Counted from the stretch's first letter, positions 53,690 to 63,427 are shown. The stretch: 64,000 nucleotides of DNA from Petrocella atlantisensis (GCF_900538275.1 NZ_LR130778.1:2910001-2974000), one strand, 5' to 3'. The notes: generated by a model not told the origin, from the sequence alone. Numbers and translations: made by a program.

Positions 53690-53796
53690 TGGATTAGGAC
53701 GTTGGTCATAATCTATACCACCAATACATACTGGTGGTATTACGAGCGAAAGCGAAGCACTCTAACTCTTTTGGGTTAGCGTGCTTTTGTTTTTCA
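53690..53796 (+). ncRNA. structured leader or 3' region with terminator before ablB
   Basis: GATTA...TAATC pairing (near 53693-53713), ATACCACC (53715-53722) with GGTGGTAT (53733-53740), a GCGAAAGC mini-hairpin (53746-53753) and an intrinsic terminator: AAGCAC (53755-53760) and CTAAC (53762-53766) pair with GTTAG (53775-53779) and GTGCTT (53781-53786), then TTTTGTTTTT. An RNA element that ends in a terminator upstream of the osmolyte gene could be a riboswitch; it matches no class I can name. It may equally be the 3' end of the GntR transcript. Confidence 0.5.
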
Positions 53797-53883
53797 CAAA
53801 AACCCATACTATAACTTTCAACTAAGAACATAGCTGAAAGTCACAATATTCATGAAAATGAAAAGAATAAAAGGAGAAAGATT

Positions 53884-54747
53884 TTGAAAGAACAAGAAAA
53901 GCTAATTTTAATGGGTAGAAGCAAAGTTCAACATGGACAACACAACGACAGAATATTTGTAGATGACTATAAACATGCACTTGATCCTTACCTTATTGAT
54001 AAACTTGACCTAATGGTTGAAGACCATGAATACGGTAAGATTATAGCAAAGACGCCGAAAGCAGCAAAAATCAAATTTATAAGAAATGGCTTTGATCAAG
54101 AAGCAAAAATACCCGGATTTTATAATGGGAAGAAAAGCTGCTTTTTTATGGCAAAGTATACGAATCCAGATAGAAAAGTAGTCAGCAATAGGGATGAGCT
54201 TTTATCGATAGTTCGAGAAGCCAAAAAGAAAAAGAAGGATACCAAAATGCTCACACCTTTAGAAGAAGGTTATGAGATAAAGCTATTGGATCTTCGGGAT
54301 GCAAAAAGAATTGCCGATATTTATGATCAGGTATTTAAAACCCATCCCTATCCAATAGAGGACCCTATTTATATTGAAGAAAATATGGGACATGAGACTC
54401 TATATTTTGGTTTATTGAAAGATGATGAACTGATTGGTGTTAGTGCCTGTTGTGTTAATTTTCATGAGGAAAATGTGGAAGTGACAGATTTTGCTATCCT
54501 ACCCAAATACCGTGGTTACAACTACAGTATGCATTTAATGAAGAAGATGGAGACAGTCATGATAGCAGCGGGTATGAAAACTGCATATACGATGACACGT
54601 GCCGGTTCACCGAGTATGAATAAGATTTTTGGTAAAAATGGGTATAAATATGGCGGCACACTATGGAACAACAATCAAATATCCGGCGGTATAGAGTCTA
54701 TGAATATTTGGTATAAAAGCTTTGAAACAATCACGAAAAAACAGTAA
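53884..54747 (+). CDS. ablB: putative beta-lysine N-acetyltransferase
   Basis: A 287-residue GNAT-fold enzyme of the AblB family, which acetylates beta-lysine to N-epsilon-acetyl-beta-lysine, a compatible solute. The N-terminal region FYNGKKSCFFMAKYTNPDR and the C-terminal GNAT domain (about 130-280) with FAILPKYRGYNYSMHLMKKM fit that family. TTG start with AAGGAG 7 bp upstream. The partner lysine 2,3-aminomutase (ablA) is usually adjacent but is absent here. A BusR-like regulator upstream fits an osmotic role. Confidence 0.82.
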   Translation: MKEQEKLILMGRSKVQHGQHNDRIFVDDYKHALDPYLIDKLDLMVEDHEYGKIIAKTPKAAKIKFIRNGFDQEAKIPGFYNGKKSCFFMAKYTNPDRKVVSNRDELLSIVREAKKKKKDTKMLTPLEEGYEIKLLDLRDAKRIADIYDQVFKTHPYPIEDPIYIEENMGHETLYFGLLKDDELIGVSACCVNFHEENVEVTDFAILPKYRGYNYSMHLMKKMETVMIAAGMKTAYTMTRAGSPSMNKIFGKNGYKYGGTLWNNNQISGGIESMNIWYKSFETITKKQ

Positions 54748-54819
54748 GTTGTATAATAATAATGAATATGGGATAATAGAAAAAAGAAGATAGTATTGGA
54801 AAACGCGGAGGTTGTTGCG

Positions 54820-57800
54820 ATGACAGCATTGTATAAGGCTTGGAGCAATGTTTTTATATACGTATTCGTTCTTACTTTGATGGTGTTACACTTCACAGTT
54901 TCGGATTCTCATGGCCAAATATTGGATGCACCTATAATACGTGATGATGCAGGTATACTTTTTGATAGATTGGGTAGAGCATCAGGTTTGTCCAATTTGT
55001 CCGTATCTTCAATGATTCAAGATAAATATGGCTTTTTATGGTTTGGAACTCAGAGTGGTCTCAATCGTTTTGATGGAAGAAAAATAGAAGTCTATAAAAC
55101 GGTTCCATTTACAGAAGATGGGCTTGCACACAACTTAGTACAGACAATCTACTATGATGAGCAATCTCATGAACTATGGGTTGGTACCTACCAAGGAGTG
55201 TCTCAATTTATCATTCATGAGCGTCGTTTTGAAAACTATACAGTCAAGGACGATAATCTTTCTAACCCAATTATCATAGCCATAGAAAAGGATTCAGAGG
55301 GATATGTTTGGCTCGGTACCATGAACGGACTTAATCGTTTGGATCCAAGAGATGGTTCAGTTAAACAATATAATATACCTAAAGAAACAGTTAGGTCATT
55401 GTTGATTGATTCAAAAGAGCGTTTGCTAATTGGTACCTATGATGGGCTTTTTACGATGGACCCCGTAAGTGATGTGGTGATACCTGTAGAGGTCGAATTA
55501 CCATCGCCGAATGTGATGACAATAAAAGCCTTTGAAGAAGATGTATTAACATTGGGTCTTTGGGATGGTGGGGTCGTTGAGTTAGATTTGGATTTTAATA
55601 TACTTAGTAAAACCAGTTATGCAGATAACCGTGTATATAGCTTAGAGAAAACATACGATGGCACATTATGGGTCGGCACTTGGGGTGGCGGCCTATTTGC
55701 TACTGAAAAAAATAAGACGACCCATCATTTTGCCAGTGGAGAAAGTGATGGGTCATTGGTGCATCCAATCGTATATTCTATGCTTGAAGATGACTCAGGT
55801 ATCCTATGGATTGGCACCAACGGTGGTGGTATATCCAAGTTAAATCCAAGGAAAAGAGATTATGTGAAGTTCTCTCACGACCCTAGAAATCAAGAATCTC
55901 TAGATATAGGGAAAATCAACTTCATACAAGAAGATAAGGATGAGAACCTATGGTTTGCTGTCTATAATAATGGGTTGAATAAATACAACACCAGAACTGA
56001 AACCATGACCAAATACAAGTATGATGAGAATCAAGTAGGGTCATTGATGGATAATCAAGTCATGGCTATAGATATGTTAGAAGACGGAAGGCTTTTGATA
56101 GGAACTGCAAAAGGATTGGTATTTTATAATCAGGGTACCGATACATTTACGCCTTGGAATATTTTACCGGACAATCTAAGGATATATGATATAGAGCGCG
56201 TGGGTGATCATGAGCTGTGGATTGGTACCTACACCAGTGGTTTGTTCTATTACAATATGATGACGGACGAAACCCTGCAATACAGTTCAACAAATGAAGA
56301 TTTTCAGACATTATCAGATAATTTAGTATATACGATTCACCATGACAGTAAAGGTCGTCTGTGGGTTGGTACAAATAATGGTCTTAACCTTCTTGAAAAG
56401 GGTTCGGATACATTTAAAGTTTTTAAAAAGGGAAGTCGAGAAGAACATCAATTAGCCAATAATTCTATTTCAGATATATTTGAGGATTCTACCGGACGGA
56501 TGTGGTTTGGCATGTTAGATGGTGGTGTTGCTTATTATGATGAAATGAATAAGAATTTTGTTAGCTTTACAGAAGCAGATGGCCTTTCCAGTAATGCGGT
56601 TATTAGTATGTTAGAGGGCAATGATAACTTAATATGGGTTGCAACTTACGATGGTATGTCCATTCTAAATCCGGTAACAGGAGAGATTCGCATTTTAACT
56701 GCTGATGATGGTATTGGGGGTATGGAATTTTCTAAGGGTCACTTAAAAAGTAAGGATGGTAGCATGATGTTTGGTGGCGTGCATGGTATTACAGTCATTC
56801 CGAAGGAATACTCGGAATTCAAAATGAACCCACCAAAGCTATATATAACTGAGGTTGAGTTATTCCAACAACCTATTGAAGAGAAACGATTATTTTATAA
56901 TGGCGCTCATTTGGAGTTTGCTCCCGACGAAACATTTTTAGGATTTAGATTTGTAGCCCTTGACTATGACTCACCGGATAAGATTATATTTTCATACAAG
57001 TTGGTTGGTTTTGATCAAGACTGGATTTATGCGGGAACAAGAGATTATGCATCTTATTCTAATCTACCATCAGGTGATTATGAGCTTATGGTGGTGGCAG
57101 AAGGTATTCGTTATAATAAGTCAGAACCGGTCAGTGTATATTTTACCATTGAAACACCCTGGTACAGGACGCCACTGGCTTTTGTTATCTATACCACGTT
57201 ATTGGTCTTAATGGGCTATGGTATTTATAAGATTATTGAAGCACGTGAGCTTAAACGAAGAAATTCTAAACTTGCAAAGCTAAACGAGAAGTTGGAAGTA
57301 GTAAATACAGAGCTTGAAACCCTTTCAATAAAAGATGCTTTGACAGATTTTTACAACAGAAGGTATTTGGACTTTAAATTAGATGAACTTCTAAAATTGG
57401 CCAAACGCTCTAAGACCAATCTGACATTAATTATGTTTGATATAGACAATTTCAAGAGTATTAATGATCAATATGGGCATATTGCCGGAGACTACTATCT
57501 TGTGGATGTTGCTGATACCATTCATAAACTCTTAAGTCGAAGTACGGACAAAGCAATTCGCTATGGCGGTGATGAGTTTATTATTATTCTATATGATAAC
57601 AACCCTACAAGTGCTTATGCGTTGTGTGAAAATATTCAAAGGGAGATTGGTCAAATTCCAATCCAAACAGAGTCAGAAACCAATCAAGCCAAAGCAACCA
57701 TTAGTATCGGCTTAGTAAGTATGGTACCCGGTGAAGGTATGAATAAAGAGCAACTCATAGCTTTGGCGGATCAAGCTCTTTACAAAGCGAAAGAACTTGG

Positions 57801-57834
57801 GAAAAATCAAATATACGTAAGTGATGAGGAATAG
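54820..57834 (+). CDS. ligand-sensing propeller diguanylate cyclase
   Basis: About 1004 residues. An N-terminal signal/anchor segment (about 8-30) is followed by two seven-bladed Reg_prop beta-propellers (about 50-690) made of repeats of the form LWVGT...GLNRFD (for example FLWFGTQSGLNRFDG and LWIGTNGGGISKLNP). A Y_Y_Y domain (about 690-770), one membrane span (about 780-800), a coiled coil and a C-terminal GGDEF domain with the intact site RYGGDEF follow. Proteins of this layout usually carry a histidine kinase; here the output is c-di-GMP synthesis. GGAGG is 8 bp before ATG 54820; an upstream TTG at 54796 is possible but less likely. Confidence 0.9.
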   Translation: MTALYKAWSNVFIYVFVLTLMVLHFTVSDSHGQILDAPIIRDDAGILFDRLGRASGLSNLSVSSMIQDKYGFLWFGTQSGLNRFDGRKIEVYKTVPFTEDGLAHNLVQTIYYDEQSHELWVGTYQGVSQFIIHERRFENYTVKDDNLSNPIIIAIEKDSEGYVWLGTMNGLNRLDPRDGSVKQYNIPKETVRSLLIDSKERLLIGTYDGLFTMDPVSDVVIPVEVELPSPNVMTIKAFEEDVLTLGLWDGGVVELDLDFNILSKTSYADNRVYSLEKTYDGTLWVGTWGGGLFATEKNKTTHHFASGESDGSLVHPIVYSMLEDDSGILWIGTNGGGISKLNPRKRDYVKFSHDPRNQESLDIGKINFIQEDKDENLWFAVYNNGLNKYNTRTETMTKYKYDENQVGSLMDNQVMAIDMLEDGRLLIGTAKGLVFYNQGTDTFTPWNILPDNLRIYDIERVGDHELWIGTYTSGLFYYNMMTDETLQYSSTNEDFQTLSDNLVYTIHHDSKGRLWVGTNNGLNLLEKGSDTFKVFKKGSREEHQLANNSISDIFEDSTGRMWFGMLDGGVAYYDEMNKNFVSFTEADGLSSNAVISMLEGNDNLIWVATYDGMSILNPVTGEIRILTADDGIGGMEFSKGHLKSKDGSMMFGGVHGITVIPKEYSEFKMNPPKLYITEVELFQQPIEEKRLFYNGAHLEFAPDETFLGFRFVALDYDSPDKIIFSYKLVGFDQDWIYAGTRDYASYSNLPSGDYELMVVAEGIRYNKSEPVSVYFTIETPWYRTPLAFVIYTTLLVLMGYGIYKIIEARELKRRNSKLAKLNEKLEVVNTELETLSIKDALTDFYNRRYLDFKLDELLKLAKRSKTNLTLIMFDIDNFKSINDQYGHIAGDYYLVDVADTIHKLLSRSTDKAIRYGGDEFIIILYDNNPTSAYALCENIQREIGQIPIQTESETNQAKATISIGLVSMVPGEGMNKEQLIALADQALYKAKELGKNQIYVSDEE

Positions 57835-57941
57835 ATTTCCATCCACTTCACAGGTCGTTTAGGGCCAAAGACCTCCTTATGCTTGAATAAAGCTTCTCCA
57901 GGATATAAAATTAAGTTGGGGATTCAATAAGGAGGGGCTAT

Positions 57942-59546
57942 ATGCGAAAACTATATCTATTATTCATAATAGTCAGTATATATATTTCATTAACCAATAC
58001 AATTTCTAATGCAAATTCAAGTCAAGATAATCCAATTCATTTAGATTATAGTGAATTACTGGCAAACCATGGGTCCATGATGCTGATTTTGGATCCTGAA
58101 AGTGGTGAGATTTTATATGCCAACCATGCTGCTGCCAAGTTTTATCAGTATTCACTAGAAGAACTTATGAATAAGACGGTTATGGATCTGAACATACAAA
58201 GTGAAGAAGAAGTCGTAAATAATATGTCAGCAATTCTAATGAATGAAATGAATCATTTTCAAGTGATACATAGAACCAAAGAAGGTAGCCTAAAGAACAT
58301 GGATGTTGTATCCTATCCCATAGAGTTTGAGAATAGGCAAGTGCTTTTTTCAATTCTTTTTGATGTGACTGAAAAAGTAGCCCTGGAAAAGCAGATTGCA
58401 TTACAAACTGAAAAAAGTCAAACGGACGCTATTAGAAATCAAATGGTCATGTCTCTCATTATTCTAATTTCCTTTGGTATTCTTGTATTTATGGTTATCG
58501 CCTATAGAAGGCTGAACTTTTTGGCAAGACATGATGCCCTTACCGGTCTCTATAATCGTTCTGAATTATTAAGGTGTTATGAAGACTATATGGAACCCAA
58601 ATATATACCGCTATATATGTTGATGATGGACATAGATCATTTGAAATTCATAAATGATACCTTTGGTCATTTGGAAGGTGACACCGTCATTAAGATGGTA
58701 GGAAATCATTTGAAGGAAAAGGTCCAACATCAAGGTTGTGTATCACGCGTGTCCGGTGATGAATTTGTTATGCTGGTTCCGGCCTGCTCTGAAAAAAAAG
58801 TTTTTGAAATTATTGATGGTATTGAAAATAATGACTTGAATCTAAATGGGGTTAACTTAAATGTTTCTGTAGGCTATGTCAAGATTGAAAACCTAAAACT
58901 AACGTATGATGAAGCTTTTTCTATAGCGGAAAGCAGAATGTATTCCAAAAAAATGGAACATAAAAGTAGCAATAGTAAGAAAATTGAGAATCAACTTATG
59001 GAGCATGTCTATCAAAAACATCCTGATTTTAAACAACATCTTAATATAATTCATGAAGTAATAGAGATAATGGGCAAGGCTATGAACTTAAACAGTGGCG
59101 ATATTATTGCGCTAAAAGAAGCGGCAAGACTTCAGGACATTGGGTTAGTACTATATGAAGACCGAGTGCGTTATCCTAAGATATGGGATTGTTTGCAAAA
59201 TCATGATGACGTAAAAAAACATCCGGAAAGTAGCTTCTCCATTCTGAACGCTTTGCATAAACCCAGTCATGTTATTGACATTATCATTCATCATCATGAA
59301 AACTATGATGGCACCGGTTACCCAAAGGGACTCAAAGGTGAAAATATTCCATTCTTATCAAGAATATTGAGTTTTGCCAATACCATAGGGATACAACTCA
59401 TAGATATCAAGAAAAATGAATTACCAATGAGTACAATTAATGAAAGGGTTCAAAAATATGCAGGCATCACATTAGACCCTAACTTAATAGAGTTGCTTGG
59501 TGATCATATCTTTATTAAGGATTTAGAAAATATAGACAGTCTATAG
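57942..59546 (+). CDS. PAS-GGDEF-HD-GYP protein with altered HD site
   Basis: 534 residues. A signal-like first span (about 3-22), a PAS domain (about 35-150: ILDPESGEILYANHAAAKFY), a membrane span (about 167-187), GGDEF (about 200-345) with site RVSGDEF, and HD-GYP (about 355-530). The HD pair reads QD (ARLQDIG) and the downstream Asp of RILxxAD is absent, although HHHENYDGTGYP and KHPESS remain. Phosphodiesterase action is therefore doubtful. AAGGAGGGG precedes the ATG. It is the third of four c-di-GMP genes in a row. Confidence 0.87.
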   Translation: MRKLYLLFIIVSIYISLTNTISNANSSQDNPIHLDYSELLANHGSMMLILDPESGEILYANHAAAKFYQYSLEELMNKTVMDLNIQSEEEVVNNMSAILMNEMNHFQVIHRTKEGSLKNMDVVSYPIEFENRQVLFSILFDVTEKVALEKQIALQTEKSQTDAIRNQMVMSLIILISFGILVFMVIAYRRLNFLARHDALTGLYNRSELLRCYEDYMEPKYIPLYMLMMDIDHLKFINDTFGHLEGDTVIKMVGNHLKEKVQHQGCVSRVSGDEFVMLVPACSEKKVFEIIDGIENNDLNLNGVNLNVSVGYVKIENLKLTYDEAFSIAESRMYSKKMEHKSSNSKKIENQLMEHVYQKHPDFKQHLNIIHEVIEIMGKAMNLNSGDIIALKEAARLQDIGLVLYEDRVRYPKIWDCLQNHDDVKKHPESSFSILNALHKPSHVIDIIIHHHENYDGTGYPKGLKGENIPFLSRILSFANTIGIQLIDIKKNELPMSTINERVQKYAGITLDPNLIELLGDHIFIKDLENIDSL

Positions 59547-59560
59547 CGTTCAATAAATAT

Positions 59561-59679
59561 GGTTATAAGGACAAAACTAAGTATCACTAAGTTCACATAA
59601 AATATATAGATTACGTTGATACATTCATAACTATATATTTTATGCGAAAGTTCAACGATATAGTTTTGACACCTTAAAC
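59561..59679. repeat. 119-bp fold-back repeat, copy B
   Basis: Same length and order as copy A (26312-26430), with 13 differences (89% identity). Outer arms are GGTTATAAGGACAAAACTA (59561-59579) and TAGTTTTGACACCTTAAAC (59661-59679). The inner stem shows a compensatory pair change relative to copy A (CATACAATAT/ATATTGTATG becomes CATAAAATAT/ATATTTTATG). It lies between the HD-GYP gene and the Cache-EAL gene. No clear target duplication is seen at its ends. Confidence 0.85.
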
Positions 59680-59797
59680 AATTTTTAATGTGTAATCCTT
59701 GTTATTTCCCTTTACTTTGCGTATAATTAGTAGTACTAAGGCTAGTATATATGCTAAGTAAGGGCTTATTTTTTATTACATCTTATGGAGGTCACCT

Positions 59798-61945
59798 ATG
59801 AATGCAATGCCCAAAAAATTCAAATACTCCCTTAATAAGAAATTAATGATGCTTTTTGTTGTTTTATTGTCTTTGGCTACTTTTGGAATAGGTATTTCTG
59901 GATACTATATTGCAAGTAGAGCCCTTCAGGATAAAGGCGAAGTAACTTTGAAAAATGCGGTGGTCATGGCTTTAAAGCTAATTGAGGCTGAGCATGGTAA
60001 AAGTTTGGCGGGTGTAATCTCAGAAGAAAAAGCAAAAGAAAATGTTAAAACAGCCTTGTTAGGTCCATTGAATGAAGATGGTACCAGAACGCTTCATGGT
60101 AGGATTGACTTAGGGCAAAATGGCTATATGATTGTTTATGACTTAGAAGGCACGGAAATTATGCATCCGACTTTGGAGGGCGTTAACGTCTTAGATGTTA
60201 CGGACATGAAGAACCCTAACCATTTTATTGTTAAAGATCAGATTGAAAAGGGATTAAGTGGTGGCGGTTTCACTTATTATTCATGGGTATTACCGCATTC
60301 AGAAGTTATCGCTGATAAGATAGCCTATGCAGGTTATGACCCCAATTGGGCTTGGATTGTTTCAGCGACGGCTTATGAAATGGATTTTAATGCTTCAGCC
60401 CGTATCATACTCCTGGTTCTAGCCCTCATATATATAGGGATTATGGTTCTTGTGACGGTTATTGCAGCTCGTGAACTTAAACGCGTTACACGACCGGTTA
60501 TACAAGTATCAGAAGGTATGGATGCAGTCAGTAAAGGCCTGTATCAGACCATACCGGAAGTCATTTCACAAGACGAGATTGGGTTATTGACCAAAGGTTA
60601 TAATCTGATGGTGGAATCAATGGATGTGACAAGAAAGAATCTTACATATCAAACAGAGAAACTAAGCTATTTAGCCTATCATGATGAGTTGACAAAGCTG
60701 CCAAATAGAAACAGATTCAAAAAACATGTGACTACCCGAATGAAGCAGTGCATGGGAGATGCGTATTTAGTTCAAATAGATGTTCGTGCCTTCAAAGTTA
60801 TAAATTCAACGATGGGCTATGATCAAGGCGATGAGCTTCTAAAAAAAATTGGTGCCTATTTTAAAAGTCAAATAGAAGATATCTTTTTCATAGCAAGAAC
60901 AAGCGGTAATGAATTTTCTATATGGTTAGAGGAGAAATCAGCTGTACAAGTAAGGACCAGTATTGAAAAGCTTCAAGAGGGCATTCATAAGTTTTTGATT
61001 ACCAATGATTTTATGCATCCGTTGGATTATCATGTTGCAATGGCAAACTTTCCTGAGCAGGGGCTTGATTTTGAAACCTTATATAACAAAGTATCTATGG
61101 CTATGAAGCATGCTAAAGAACAAAGAAATACCAAAATATATCTTTTTGATAGTGACATGGAAAAAGCTATCATAGATGAACTTGAGATGCGAACATACTT
61201 GAAGGTGGCCATCGAAGAGAAAAAAATAGCTGTTCACTACCAAGAGAAATATGATTTTGTGAAAGAAAAAGTGGTTGGTGTTGAAGCGCTAGCAAGATGG
61301 TTTTCAGATGAACTGGGCTATGTGTCACCTAATACTTTCATTCCGGCCTTAAGTGAACTGAACTTGACAACCAAGTTCGGTGACTATATGATTGACAGGG
61401 TTATGAATGATTATGCTAAGTTGAAGGAAATATATGGCGAAGGTATATCTGTATCAATAAATATCAGCCCTACGCACTTTCTTGAGGTCGGATTTCTGAC
61501 AGCTGTTATGCAAGCGCTGGTTTTTCATAATGTACCGGCTGAAAAAGTCATTTTAGAGGTTACAGAAGATATTTTTATAGCAGATTTTAAAAAAATAGCC
61601 ACCATTATTACATCTTTGCATGTTTTGGGCCTTAAAGTTTCCATTGATGATTTTGGCACAGGATACTCATCTTTTAATTATTTGAAAAGCATTGATTTTG
61701 ATGAGATGAAGATTGATAAGACCTTCATGGACCAAATACTTGAAGATGATAAATCATTTAAGCTTTTTCAGATATTATGTGATATTGCAAAGGTATACGA
61801 TTATGATATTGTCGCTGAAGGTGTTGAAACCATGGAACAGCTAGAGATGATAAAAGGAACAAGCCTTAGGATTGTGCAGGGCTATCTTTTCTCAAAACCT
61901 TTACCTATTGAAAAACTTGAAAGTCATCGAGAAAAGCATTTATAA
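59798..61945 (+). CDS. Cache-HAMP-GGDEF(degenerate)-EAL protein
   Basis: 715 residues. A first span (about 16-38), an extracellular sCache_2 sensor (about 45-200: GRIDLGQNGYMIVYDLEGTEI...GYDPNWAWIVS), a second span (about 203-223), HAMP (about 225-285), then GGDEF with the site reading RTSGNEF, so no cyclase activity is expected. EAL (about 470-710) is complete: VEALARW, SINISP, LEVTED, IDDFGTGYSS, MKIDKTF and VAEGVET. It is thus a probable c-di-GMP phosphodiesterase responding to a small external ligand. GGAGGTCACC precedes the ATG; the 119-bp repeat lies upstream. Confidence 0.9.
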   Translation: MNAMPKKFKYSLNKKLMMLFVVLLSLATFGIGISGYYIASRALQDKGEVTLKNAVVMALKLIEAEHGKSLAGVISEEKAKENVKTALLGPLNEDGTRTLHGRIDLGQNGYMIVYDLEGTEIMHPTLEGVNVLDVTDMKNPNHFIVKDQIEKGLSGGGFTYYSWVLPHSEVIADKIAYAGYDPNWAWIVSATAYEMDFNASARIILLVLALIYIGIMVLVTVIAARELKRVTRPVIQVSEGMDAVSKGLYQTIPEVISQDEIGLLTKGYNLMVESMDVTRKNLTYQTEKLSYLAYHDELTKLPNRNRFKKHVTTRMKQCMGDAYLVQIDVRAFKVINSTMGYDQGDELLKKIGAYFKSQIEDIFFIARTSGNEFSIWLEEKSAVQVRTSIEKLQEGIHKFLITNDFMHPLDYHVAMANFPEQGLDFETLYNKVSMAMKHAKEQRNTKIYLFDSDMEKAIIDELEMRTYLKVAIEEKKIAVHYQEKYDFVKEKVVGVEALARWFSDELGYVSPNTFIPALSELNLTTKFGDYMIDRVMNDYAKLKEIYGEGISVSINISPTHFLEVGFLTAVMQALVFHNVPAEKVILEVTEDIFIADFKKIATIITSLHVLGLKVSIDDFGTGYSSFNYLKSIDFDEMKIDKTFMDQILEDDKSFKLFQILCDIAKVYDYDIVAEGVETMEQLEMIKGTSLRIVQGYLFSKPLPIEKLESHREKHL

Positions 61946-62060
61946 ACGAAAAACATAGAGACCAATAAGGATAGATAAGGAGACCTTGAAGGCACCAGTA
62001 GTTAACAATGAGGTAAACCTGAAGAATTCTTAAGATTACAAGATGAAAAGGAGTGGTTGA

Positions 62061-62912
62061 ATGAAATCGTTAACAGATTATTATACATTACACAATGGTG
62101 TGACAATACCCTGTGTCGGCTTTGGAACATGGCAGACACCCAATGACGAAGTGGGTATAACTTCGGTAAAAACTGCATTAGATGTGGGTTATAGACATAT
62201 TGATACTGCAGCTATTTATGGTAACGAAGTCAGTGTAGGAAAAGCTATAAAGGACAGTGGCATTCCAAGAGAAGAGATCTTTTTAACCAGTAAATTATGG
62301 AATGAGGACCACGGCTATGAAGCAACCCTTAGAGCCTTTGAGGAAAGTCTAAAACGTTTGGATACCGATTATTTGGATTTGTATCTGATTCACTGGCCGA
62401 ACCCGCCTAAGTTTAGGGACAGGTGGCAAGAAGTCAATTCAGAAACATGGAAGGCCATGGAAGAACTCTATGAAGCCGGAAAAATTAAAGCTATCGGTGT
62501 CAGTAACTTCAGAACCCATCATCTCAAAGCCATTATGGATCATGCAAAGATAGTACCTATGGTGAATCAGATTCGATTGTGTCCGGGAGATCTTCAGGAA
62601 GAGACGGTTGATTTTTGTAGAGAACATGACATATTACTGGAAGCTTATAGTCCTTTAGGTACCGGCAAAGTATTTGATGTACCTGAGATGCAGTTTTTTG
62701 AACAAAAATATGGTAAAAGTATTGCTCAAATTTGTCTGAGATGGAGTTTGGAAAGAGGTTATTTGCCCCTTCCAAAATCAGTGACGCCTTCTAGAATTGA
62801 AGCCAATGCGGATATATTTGATTTTGAGCTTGAGGAAAGAGACGTTGAAGATATCGCTAATTTGACTGGGGCTTGCGGTTTTGGCGGCGATCCGGATTTA
62901 AAAACTTTTTAG
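62061..62912 (+). CDS. aldo/keto reductase
   Basis: A NAD(P)H-dependent reductase of 283 residues of the AKR family, close to the 2,5-diketo-D-gluconate reductase and prostaglandin F synthase-like group. The catalytic tetrad is visible: DVGYRHIDTAAIYGNE (Asp and Tyr), SKLWNEDH (Lys) and LIHWPNP (His). IGVSNF and LPKSVTPSRIEAN form the cofactor end. AAAAGGAG precedes the ATG. The substrate is uncertain. It is followed by a Fur-type regulator in the same direction. Confidence 0.9.
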   Translation: MKSLTDYYTLHNGVTIPCVGFGTWQTPNDEVGITSVKTALDVGYRHIDTAAIYGNEVSVGKAIKDSGIPREEIFLTSKLWNEDHGYEATLRAFEESLKRLDTDYLDLYLIHWPNPPKFRDRWQEVNSETWKAMEELYEAGKIKAIGVSNFRTHHLKAIMDHAKIVPMVNQIRLCPGDLQEETVDFCREHDILLEAYSPLGTGKVFDVPEMQFFEQKYGKSIAQICLRWSLERGYLPLPKSVTPSRIEANADIFDFELEERDVEDIANLTGACGFGGDPDLKTF

Positions 62913-62943
62913 ATAAATATACTCTTTGTTAGGAATGACGGAT

Positions 62944-63372
62944 ATGGAAAACTTGGACAATAAAGTTCTATTTGCCAAAAAAGGCATAAAAAATACAAAA
63001 CAAAGAAATATGACCTATAATATATTGATGCAAGAAAACCTACCGGTGACAGCTGAACTCATTTTTTTGAAGCTCAAAGAAGCAGACGAAAAAATCAGCT
63101 TATCTACAGTGTATCGGATTCTTGAGGTATTTATATCAAAAGGTCTGGTTATTAAAAGAAATTTATCTGAAGACAACATGGCTGTTTTTGAGATTAACAA
63201 TATGGAGCATAAGCACCATTTAATATGTTACTGTTGTAAGAAAATGCAAGTCATAAAAGGTTGTCCTCTAGGTGCCTATGAAAAAATCTTACAGGAACAA
63301 ACGGATTATGATATATCTGGTCATCGTTTGGAGATATATGGTTATTGTCCGGATTGTAAAGAAAAAAAATAA
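62944..63372 (+). CDS. Fur family metalloregulator
   Basis: 142 residues. Winged-helix N-terminus with TKQRNMTYNILMQ and ISLSTVYRILEVFISKGLVIKR, then the dimer and metal-binding domain with EHKHHLICYCCKKM and a C-terminal CPDC zinc motif. The members Fur, PerR and Zur cannot be separated safely; the HxHH and CxxC ligands suit any. Several starts are in frame; AGGA at 62931-62934 is 9 bp before ATG 62944. It lies downstream of the AKR gene by about 30 bp, which suggests redox or metal stress regulation, but that is inference. Confidence 0.88.
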   Translation: MENLDNKVLFAKKGIKNTKQRNMTYNILMQENLPVTAELIFLKLKEADEKISLSTVYRILEVFISKGLVIKRNLSEDNMAVFEINNMEHKHHLICYCCKKMQVIKGCPLGAYEKILQEQTDYDISGHRLEIYGYCPDCKEKK

Positions 63373-63385
63373 AGCACAAAGAAAA

Positions 63386-63427
63386 AGCCCGTACGCTGGT
63401 TTTGATCCATGTACGGGTTTTGTTTTA
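63386..63427 (+). terminator. terminator of the Fur-family gene
   Basis: CCCGTAC (63388-63394) pairs with GTACGGG (63411-63417) over a 16-nt loop, flanked by an A tract on the left and TTTTGTTTT on the right. Confidence 0.85.
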
